The notes beneath the pieces were generated by a model that made no database searches, was not told the origin of the DNA, and was given only the letters and a program-made list of their open reading frames with translations. 38,261 nucleotides of DNA from Streptomyces lycii. Lineage in GTDB: Bacteria; Actinomycetota; Actinomycetes; Streptomycetales; Streptomycetaceae. The stretch is taken from contig NZ_WHPN01000029.1 of assembly GCF_009735685.1 (NCBI RefSeq), forward strand, positions 1-38,261. The letters run 5' to 3'. This document shows, one piece after another, positions 32,534 to 38,261 of this stretch; position 1 is the stretch's first letter; every line of letters begins with the position of its first letter. Both the position numbers and the translations under genes were made by a program.

Positions 32534-33448
32534 TTGTGTCTCGGTCAGTATGTCCCATCGGGAGCAGGCAAGACGATGCTGGCCGAGCGGCTCCCGGCGC
32601 TGCTCCCGCCGCTCACCCGGCAGGAGTCCCTGGAGGTCACCGCCGTCCATTCGGTCGCCGGCATCCTCCCGCCGGGCAAGCCCCTGGTGGACACGCCGCC
32701 GTACTGCGCGCCGCACCACTCGGCGACCATGCCGTCGCTCGTGGGCGGTGGCAACGGCCTGCCGAGACCCGGAGCCGTGTCCCTGGCCCACCGGGGAGTG
32801 CTGTTTCTCGACGAGGCGCCGGAATTCAGCGTCCGGGTCCTCGACGCGCTGCGCCAGCCGCTGGAGTCGGGACATGTCGTGGTGGCCCGCAGCGCCGGAG
32901 TCGTGCGGCTGCCGGCACGGTTCCTGCTGGTGCTCGCCGCCAATCCGTGCCCGTGCGGACGGCATTCACTGCTCGGCTCCGGCTGCGAGTGCCCGCCATC
33001 GGCGATCCGGCGCTATCAGGCCCGGCTGTCCGGGCCGCTCCTGGACCGCGTCGACCTGCGGATCGAAGCGGAGCCGGTCAGCAGGGCGGAGCTCACCGGC
33101 CGGACCGGGGGAGGGGAGTCCACCAAGCTGGTCGCGGAGCGGGTGCGGCTGGCGAGGGAGCGGGCCTCGGCGCGGCTCGCGGACACCCCGTGGCAGCTCA
33201 ACAGCGAGGTTCCCGGACATGAGCTGCGCACGCGGTGGCGTCCGGCCCCGGGGGCGCTGGGGGAGGCCGAGCGGGACATGGAGCGCGGACTGCTCACCGC
33301 CCGTGGCCTGGACCGCGTTCTGCGGGTCGCGTGGACGGTCGCCGATCTCGCCGGACGGGGACGGCCCGAGGCGGCTGACGTGGCGCAGGCGCTGCAACTG
33401 CGCACCGGCGTGCAGCGCGGTGCGGTCCCCGCGGGAGGGCCGTTGTGA
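32534..33448 (+). pseudogene. comM: comM (yifB) 3' fragment
   Basis: Carries the rest of the AAA+ Mg-chelatase-like domain: Lys-Thr of Walker A (32570-32575), RLPALLPPLT, Walker B GVLFLDEAPEFS, LVLAANPCPCG, and the YQARLSGPLLDRVDLRI sensor region, ending with the C-terminal Mg-chelatase helix bundle. The frame stays open across attR back to a TTG at 32534, and the element arm supplies Val-Pro-Ser before GAGKT, so a P-loop-like VPSGAGKT is formed. No ribosome site precedes it. Continues into dprA with overlapping stop and start. Confidence 0.92.
32537..32590. other. attR junction
   Basis: Element arm TGTCTCGGTCAGTATGT (32537-32553), core GGnGCnGG at 32561-32568, then host comM. Rebuilt attP (attR left plus attL right) is about 50 bp. 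Its arm symmetry centres on GG at 32561-32562, matching GG at 24166-24167; the host codon pattern would equally allow a crossover a few bases later. Confidence 0.75.
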
Positions 33449-34614
33449 GCGGGCCGGGGACGAACGACGAGCGTGCGGACGCCCGGCTGGCGCGCGCGGC
33501 CCTCACGCGGGTCGCCGAGCCGGGGGACGAACTGGTCGGCCGCTGGACGCGGGAGCTGGGCCCGGTCGGGCTGATGCGGCTGCTGAGGGGCGGTGGCGAT
33601 CCTCCGTCGGCGGTCGGTGCCCAGCGGCTGGCGGGCTACCGGGCCAGGGCCGCCCGCGTCGACCCGGCGGCCGACCTGTCGGCGGCCCGGTCGCTGGGCG
33701 CCCGGCTCGTCTGTCCCGAGGACCACGAGTGGCCCGGGCAGCTCGACGACCTCGGTGACGCCCGGCCCGTCGGGCTGTGGGTCCGCGGGAAGCCGTCACT
33801 GCGGCTGTGGGCGCTCCGGTCGGTGGCCGTGGTCGGGGCCCGGGCCTGCACGGAGTACGGAGCGCATGTCGCCGCGTCGCTCGGTGCCGGGCTCGCGGAG
33901 CGCGGCTGGGTGGTGATCTCCGGTGCGGCGTACGGCATCGACGGAGCGGCGCACCGGGGGGCGCTCGCCGCGGGGGGTGCGACGGTCGCCGTCCTCGCCT
34001 GCGGGGTCGACCGGGCCTATCCCCCGGGGCACACGGAGCTGCTGCGGCGGATCGCAGAGCAGGGGCTGCTGGTGTCCGAGCCGCCGCCGGGCGCCCATCC
34101 GACACGCAGGGGTTTCGTGCTGCGCAATCGCGTCATCGCGGCGCTCGCCCGGGGCACCGTCGTCGTCGAGGCCCGGTACCGCAGCGGCTCGCTCGTGACC
34201 GCCCGCCGGGCGCAGCGGCTGGGACGGCTGTCCGCGGGTGTGCCGGGGCCGGTGACCTCGGGGCTCTCCGCCGGGGTGCACGAACTGCTGCGCGGTGAGG
34301 CCACAGTGGTCACGGACGCCGCGGAGGTGATCGAACTGGTGGGCGGCATGGGTGAACTCGCCCCCAGCCGGCGCGGCCCGCTGGTCGCCCGTGACCTGCT
34401 GGACCCGCCGGCCGCCCGGGTGCTGGAGGCGCTGCCGGCCCGGGGCGGCGCGGACATCCGGCAGCTGGCCCTGGAGGCGGGCACCGGGACCGATGAGACG
34501 GTGGCGCGGCTGTACGAGCTGCTGTCGCTCGGTTTCGTCGAGCGTCAGGGCGAGCGCTGGCGGCCGGTCACTCCGCAGGGCGGTTCTTCGGACGTGCCGC
34601 GAGGCGGTCCTTGA
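33445..34614 (+). CDS. dprA: DNA processing protein DprA
   Basis: 389 residues, GTG 33445 overlapping the comM stop by 4 bases. DprA binds incoming single-stranded DNA and loads RecA. The Rossmann-like DNA-binding domain has VAVVGARACTEYG, ISGAAYGIDGAAHRGAL, FVLRNRVIAAL and VVVEARYRSGSL.TARRAQRLGR. The N-terminal SAM-like region is residues 1-90; a C-terminal winged helix starts near residue 325 (DPPAARVLEALPARGGADIRQLALEAG). Normally cotranscribed with comM and yraN; the insertion separates it from the operon promoter. Confidence 0.95.
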   Translation: MSGPGTNDERADARLARAALTRVAEPGDELVGRWTRELGPVGLMRLLRGGGDPPSAVGAQRLAGYRARAARVDPAADLSAARSLGARLVCPEDHEWPGQLDDLGDARPVGLWVRGKPSLRLWALRSVAVVGARACTEYGAHVAASLGAGLAERGWVVISGAAYGIDGAAHRGALAAGGATVAVLACGVDRAYPPGHTELLRRIAEQGLLVSEPPPGAHPTRRGFVLRNRVIAALARGTVVVEARYRSGSLVTARRAQRLGRLSAGVPGPVTSGLSAGVHELLRGEATVVTDAAEVIELVGGMGELAPSRRGPLVARDLLDPPAARVLEALPARGGADIRQLALEAGTGTDETVARLYELLSLGFVERQGERWRPVTPQGGSSDVPRGGP

Positions 34615-34854
34615 CCTGCTGCGATCGGGTGAAAGGGTTGGTGGCCCCGACCGCACCGGCAGTCTTCGTGCTCCGCTCGCGGCCGGAGGGCCGCGGGACC
34701 GCCGTAACCCGGGGGTGCGGTCAGCGGAACGAATCTGCGCATGGGATAACCTCCAGTCTTCGCACAATGCGACTGTCCAGTCACGCTACGCTCACGGGGA
34801 TCACCAAGCAGACCGACGTTTTCACCCTGACGGCAGAACGGCTCAAGGCGACGA

Positions 34855-35691
34855 ATGCCCCAGCACACCTCCGGGTCTGACCGCGCGACGGTGCCACCCG
34901 CCGCCCGCGGCAGCGTGCGCCCCGCCGCTCCCTCCTCGCTCGACGAACTCTGGCGGTCGTACAAGGAAACGGCCGACGAGCGGCTGCGGGAGCAGCTGAT
35001 CCTGCACTACTCGCCGCTGGTCAAATATGTGGCGGGGCGTGTCAGCGTCGGTCTTCCGCCCAATGTCGAACAGGCCGACTTCGTCTCCTCCGGCGTCTTC
35101 GGACTCATCGACGCCATCGAGAAGTTCGACCCCGAGCGGTCGATCAAGTTCGAGACGTACGCGATCACCCGGATCCGGGGAGCCATGATCGACGAACTCC
35201 GGGCGCTGGACTGGATTCCGCGGTCCGTGCGGCAGAAGGCCCGTGCGGTCGAGCGGGCGTACGCCACCCTGGAGGCGGCGCTCCGCCGCAGCCCCTCCGA
35301 GACGGAGGTCGCCGCGGAGATGGGCATCGAACTGGAGGACCTGCACCAGATTTTCAGCCAGCTCTCCCTGGCCAACGTGGTGGCCCTCGAGGAACTGCTG
35401 CACGCGGGCGGCGAGGGCGGCGACCGGCTGAGCCTGATGGACACCCTGGAGGACACCGCTGCCGACGACCCCGTGGAGGTCGCCGAGGACCGCGAACTGC
35501 GCCGGCTGCTGGCGCGGGCCATCAACACCCTGCCGGACCGGGAGAAGACCGTCGTCACGCTCTACTACTACGAGGGGCTCACGCTCGCCGAGATCGGCCA
35601 GGTCCTCGGCGTCACCGAGAGCCGCGTCAGCCAGATCCACACCAAGTCCGTGCTCCAGCTGCGGGCCAAGCTGGCCGACGCCGGACGTTGA
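34855..35691 (+). CDS. whiG: RNA polymerase sigma factor WhiG
   Basis: 278 residues. Sigma factor of the FliA/sigma-28 type that starts sporulation in aerial hyphae and directs whiH and whiI. Region 2 ([20 protein letters not shown], then [53 protein letters not shown]), region 3 and region 4 ([41 protein letters not shown]) are complete. ATG 34855. The 240 bp upstream hold its promoter but no further gene. Confidence 0.97.
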   Translation: MPQHTSGSDRATVPPAARGSVRPAAPSSLDELWRSYKETADERLREQLILHYSPLVKYVAGRVSVGLPPNVEQADFVSSGVFGLIDAIEKFDPERSIKFETYAITRIRGAMIDELRALDWIPRSVRQKARAVERAYATLEAALRRSPSETEVAAEMGIELEDLHQIFSQLSLANVVALEELLHAGGEGGDRLSLMDTLEDTAADDPVEVAEDRELRRLLARAINTLPDREKTVVTLYYYEGLTLAEIGQVLGVTESRVSQIHTKSVLQLRAKLADAGR

Positions 35692-35762
35692 GCCGGACCG
35701 TCTCCCGCCCGTCTCCCGCGAGGTGGTCGCCAGCCGCCGCGGGCTCTCCGTACAGTGGGTGG

Positions 35763-36344
35763 GTGCCAAGGATTCGAGCGGCCTCCGTGGCCGAGCACCG
35801 GACCATGCAGCGCGGCGCCCTGCTGGACGCCGCCCGATCCCTGCTGTCCGAAGGGGGAACGGAAGCGCTGACCTTTCCCGCCCTCGCCGAGCGGACGGGG
35901 CTCGCGCGCTCGTCCGTGTACGAGTACTTCCGGTCGCGGGCCGCGGTCGTGGAGGAGCTGTGCGCCGTCGACTTCCCGGTCTGGGCATCGGAGGTCGAGG
36001 CCGCCATGGCGGCGGCCGGCACACCGGAGGAGCGGATCGAGGCGTACGTGCGGCGACAGCTGGCGCTGGTCGGTGACCGGCGGCACCGGGCCGTCGTGGC
36101 GATCTCCGCGGGAGAGCTGGACGCGGGCGCCCGGGAGAAGATCCGCGCCGCCCACGGCGGACTGATCGCACTCGTCGTGGAGGCGCTGGGCGCGCTCGGT
36201 CACCGGCAGCCCCGGCTGGCCGCGATGCTGTTGCAGGGAGTCGTCGACGCGGCGGTCCGGCGCATCGAACTCGGCGCCGCGGAGACCCCGGAGGAGATCA
36301 CCGAGGCCGCCGTGGCCATGGCGCTCAGGGGTGTACGGGGCTGA
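35763..36344 (+). CDS. TetR-family transcriptional regulator
   Basis: 193 residues from GTG 35763. The N-terminal TetR helix-turn-helix reads QRGALLDAARSLLSEGGTEALTFPALAERTGLARSSVYEYFRSRAAVVEEL. The C-terminal ligand domain is short and Ala-rich. The gene sits directly after whiG in Streptomyces; ligand and targets are unknown. A start at 35688 would overlap the whiG stop and add non-conserved residues. Its end overlaps the convergent M23 gene by 20 bases. Confidence 0.88.
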   Translation: MPRIRAASVAEHRTMQRGALLDAARSLLSEGGTEALTFPALAERTGLARSSVYEYFRSRAAVVEELCAVDFPVWASEVEAAMAAAGTPEERIEAYVRRQLALVGDRRHRAVVAISAGELDAGAREKIRAAHGGLIALVVEALGALGHRQPRLAAMLLQGVVDAAVRRIELGAAETPEEITEAAVAMALRGVRG

Positions 36345-37473
36345 CCCCGGCTGTGCCGGGGCCGGGCTCCGGCACGCCGTGGACCGGCAGCAACCGGGAC
36401 CGGCCGCCGAGCAGCATCCAGTCCGGCAGCAGGCCGAGCGGGTCGAGATAGTCCTCCCCGCGCAGCAGTCCCCAGTGCAGACAGCCGCCCGCGCAGTGGA
36501 ACGGTCCGTCCGCGAGCACGCCCACCTCCTCACCCGCCGCCACCCGGTCGCCTTTGGCCACCTGCGCCCGCACCGGCTGGTACGTGATCCGCAGCGGAGG
36601 GTCGCCGGTGCCCGTCAGCTCGACGGTCACCACACTGCGGCCCGCGACCTGCCCCGCGAAGGAGACCCGTCCCGCCGCGGCGGCCCGGACCGGGGCGCCG
36701 GGCCGCGCGGCCAGATCCACCCCGCGGTGCCCGGCGGCGTACGGGCCGGCCGGTGGCTCCCAGCCCCGCAGGACCGACGGTCTCCCGGCGCGCCCGCTCC
36801 GCCCGGGAGCCGTGCTGTCGCCGGTCACCGGCCAGGCGCGGGATCCGGCCGGACCAAGGGCGCCGTCCGGCCGCTCCGGAGTTCCCGGCGCCGGTCCGCG
36901 CGCCGCGGCGGGGACGGCCACCGCCGGGGGGACGGCTACGGCCGGGAGCGGCGGGGCGGCGGTGGCGGATTCCGCCGCTCCGGGCCGCGCGAGGCCCGGG
37001 AACGGGGGCGCCGCCGCCGGTCGCGGGGGAGTCGCTGTGGCGGGAGCTGTCGCGGGGAGTGGCGCCGGAGGGAGCGCTGTCGACGGCAGGACTGCCGCCA
37101 CCAGCAGACCCGGCAGCAGCAGGCGCGGCACCGGCCGGCGCCGCAGCAGCAGGCGCGGCAGGAGCAAGCCCCGCAGCAGCCGGCGCGGCAGCAGGAGGCC
37201 CTGTGAGAGCACGCTTGACGAGAGCAGGTCCGATGAGAGCCGGTCTGGCACGAGCACGCCCGACGAGAGCCGGCCCGGTGGGGGCAGGTCCGACGGGAGC
37301 GGGCCGCCCGGTGGGAACGGGCCAGGCAGGTGCCGGCCCGGCAGGCGCTGTCGCGGCACGCGCCGGCGCGGCAGGGCGCGGCATCTCCGGAAGAGCGAGC
37401 GGAGGCGCCGGAGCCGCAGTGGCCCGGCTGTGGGCATCGGGGGTACGGGGCGGCGCCCGTTCGGTGGTTGCAT
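36325..37473 (-). CDS. M23 peptidase-like protein, probably exported, degenerate active site
   Basis: The C-terminal ~130 residues are an LytM/M23 fold: GHRGVDLAARPGAPVRAAAAGRV, then ITYQPV, VAKGDRVAAGEEVG and CLHWGLLRGEDYLDPL. The zinc ligands HxxxD (His249, Asp253) and the last His (His333) are present. The first His of HxH is Cys331, and the His usually found in the Tyr-x-His segment is Gln, so catalysis is doubtful. The start is uncertain: ATG 37473 gives 382 residues with an Arg/Leu/Pro-rich N-terminus; GTG 37131 gives 268 residues starting with a good signal peptide (PRLLLPGLLVAAVLPSTALP). Normally lies just before rpsB. Confidence 0.75.
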   Translation of the reverse strand: MQPPNGRRPVPPMPTAGPLRLRRLRSLFRRCRALPRRRVPRQRLPGRHLPGPFPPGGPLPSDLPPPGRLSSGVLVPDRLSSDLLSSSVLSQGLLLPRRLLRGLLLPRLLLRRRPVPRLLLPGLLVAAVLPSTALPPAPLPATAPATATPPRPAAAPPFPGLARPGAAESATAAPPLPAVAVPPAVAVPAAARGPAPGTPERPDGALGPAGSRAWPVTGDSTAPGRSGRAGRPSVLRGWEPPAGPYAAGHRGVDLAARPGAPVRAAAAGRVSFAGQVAGRSVVTVELTGTGDPPLRITYQPVRAQVAKGDRVAAGEEVGVLADGPFHCAGGCLHWGLLRGEDYLDPLGLLPDWMLLGGRSRLLPVHGVPEPGPGTAGVSPVHP

Positions 37474-37524
37474 GGCACGACGCTGCCCGACCGGGGCTCC
37501 GCCCGGGGGATCATGGTCCGATTC

Positions 37525-37551
37525 TGTGGACAACCGGCCGGTTGTGGACAA
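37525..37551. promoter_or_regulatory. Two DnaA boxes flanking a palindrome
   Basis: TGTGGACAA (reverse of TTGTCCACA) at 37525-37533 and again at 37543-37551, 18 bp apart. Between and across them lies the perfect palindrome ACAACCGGCCGGTTGT (37530-37545). Located about 50 bp upstream of the M23 gene's longest start. Confidence 0.5.
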
Positions 37552-37741
37552 CCCCGTCCACGTGGTCCGGGGCGCGGACCCGCTTTCGCCCCTGCCCCCG
37601 ACATCGTTCACACCCCGGCCATCCGCACCGGTCTGGTCCCGCCCGCCGCGCCTCACCTCCGGCACGTTTCCGCTCCGGCCTCCCCGGCTCCGTTTCGTTC
37701 CGGCCGCCCGAGTGCTCCGACCCCGGCTGCGCTTCCGCCGC

Positions 37742-37807
37742 GGCTCCGCTGCCCCCTCGCCCCGCCCCGACCCCGGCTCCGCTGCCCCCTCGCCCCGCCC
37801 CGACCCC
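37742..37807. repeat. 33-bp tandem repeat, two copies
   Basis: Two exact 33-bp units (37742-37774, 37775-37807) and a partial third. The length is a multiple of three and encodes an 11-residue repeat on the minus strand (GQRSRGRGGAR). Confidence 0.8.
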
Positions 37808-38180
37808 GGCTGCGCTTCGGACCCGACGGCGCCCCGACCCCGGCCCCGCCCGGGCCCCCCGAGTCTTCCACCCCACCTCGACCTGCCCCTGACTCCGCCC
37901 CCGGCCCCGGCTGCGCCCCGATCCCGATCCCGGCCCCGATCCCGATTCCGATCCCGGCTCCGCCTCGGCTTCGCCCCGGCTCCGCTCCCGTCCTCTCCGG
38001 CGCGCCGCTCCCGTGGTCGGTGCCTGCACCAGATCTGCCATCCGCTCCCGCCGTCGGTGCCCGCACCAGACCCGCCGTCCGCTCCAGCCGCCCGCGCCTC
38101 GGCGCGCGGCCTCCGCCGTCGTGCGGCGCCTCACCGTCGCCCGGCGTCCGCCGCGCGGCGGACGCCCCATCGACTCTCCC

Positions 38181-38261
38181 CCCGCCGCCGTCGGCCTCCG
38201 CCTCCTCGGCCCCGCCGCCGTCGGCCTTCGCCTCCTCGGCCCCGCCGCCGTCGGCCTTCGC
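38181..38261. repeat. 30-bp tandem repeat running off the window
   Basis: Units at 38181-38210, 38211-38240 and 38241-38261 (cut by the window end), differing by one base. On the minus strand the unit encodes the decapeptide AKADGGGAEE. Confidence 0.8.

Larger units (their letters stand above)
24167..32561. mobile_element. Integrated phage-satellite-like element (~8.4 kb) in comM
   Basis: Bounded by attL and attR within comM; distance between equivalent core positions is 8,395 bp. Contents, in transcription order from attR on the minus strand: large serine integrase, a 79-residue protein, D5-type helicase, 66- and 86-residue small proteins, HK97 protease-capsid fusion, 154-residue zinc-ribbon protein, P27-like small terminase, 81-residue protein. 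Near attL are a GntR-type regulator and the only plus-strand gene. There is no portal, large terminase, tail, lysis, conjugation or toxin gene. Visibly lower GC than the flanks. It resembles phiRv1/phiRv2 of M. tuberculosis and capsid-encoding satellites in general. Confidence 0.9.
37474..38261. other. 788-bp C-rich repeat region at the window end
   Basis: The plus strand is strongly pyrimidine-rich with CCCCG and CCCGAT runs. One minus-strand frame stays open from 37653 to beyond 38261 and encodes 11- and 10-residue Gly/Arg and Ala/Glu repeats. I cannot say whether it is the end of a gene or chance in a repeat. No rpsB start is seen. Confidence 0.45.

Noticed and set aside
24167..32561. Element as a pSAM2/SLP1-type conjugative element
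   Set aside because: No FtsK-like transfer protein, no spread genes, no tyrosine integrase or tRNA target; capsid and terminase-like genes point to phage origin.
24167..32561. Element as a degraded ordinary prophage
   Set aside because: No fragments of tail, portal or large terminase genes and no broken frames; compact overlapping genes suggest a functional minimal unit. Kept as the main alternative in the finding.
32536..33758. Overlapping plus-strand frames across comM 3' and dprA
   Set aside because: Other-frame shadows; the ComM and DprA motifs fix the true frames.

Overview
The window is a high-GC actinobacterial chromosome segment. Gene content and order match the Streptomyces core region that in S. 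coelicolor runs from smc (SCO5577) to just before rpsB (SCO5624). Codon use, GTG/TTG starts, GC-rich hairpins and the Streptomyces-specific genes glcP, nsdA, sipWXYZ and whiG all point to Streptomyces. No species call is attempted.

Layout. 1-4160: end of smc, the glucose permease glcP, and ftsY. 4227-6866: a primase/polymerase-like protein and the developmental/antibiotic regulator nsdA. 6972-11486: nitrogen-sensing operon amtB-glnK-glnD behind a GlnR-type box. 11595-13142: ffh. 13361-15504: a methyltransferase and an SprT-like zinc protein. 15726-18585: ribosome assembly cluster rpsP-khpA-rimM-trmD-rplS. 18631-22182: four type I signal peptidases. 22450-24183: a DUF2469 gene, yraN and the 5' half of comM (yifB). 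24167-32561: an inserted mobile element. 32534-36344: the 3' half of comM, dprA, whiG and a TetR regulator. 36325-37473: a degenerate M23 protein, followed by a C-rich repeat region to the window end.

The core genes form coherent groups. FtsY and Ffh are the two SRP GTPases and feed the secretory pathway that the four signal peptidases finish. AmtB, GlnK and GlnD form the ammonium sensing circuit. S16, KhpA, RimM, TrmD and L19 serve ribosome and tRNA maturation. ComM and DprA handle incoming single-stranded DNA.

The most interesting part is the insertion of about 8.4 kb. It splits comM inside the codons of its Walker A P-loop. It encodes a large serine integrase beside attR, a D5-type SF3 helicase, several small zinc-ribbon proteins, a fused HK97 prohead protease-major capsid protein and a P27-like small terminase. 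No portal, large terminase, tail or lysis gene is visible, and no conjugation gene. This is the architecture of a capsid-encoding phage satellite, close in size and content to phiRv1/phiRv2 of Mycobacterium tuberculosis. Nearly palindromic attP arms can be rebuilt from the two junctions. Genes inside the element have visibly lower GC than the flanks.
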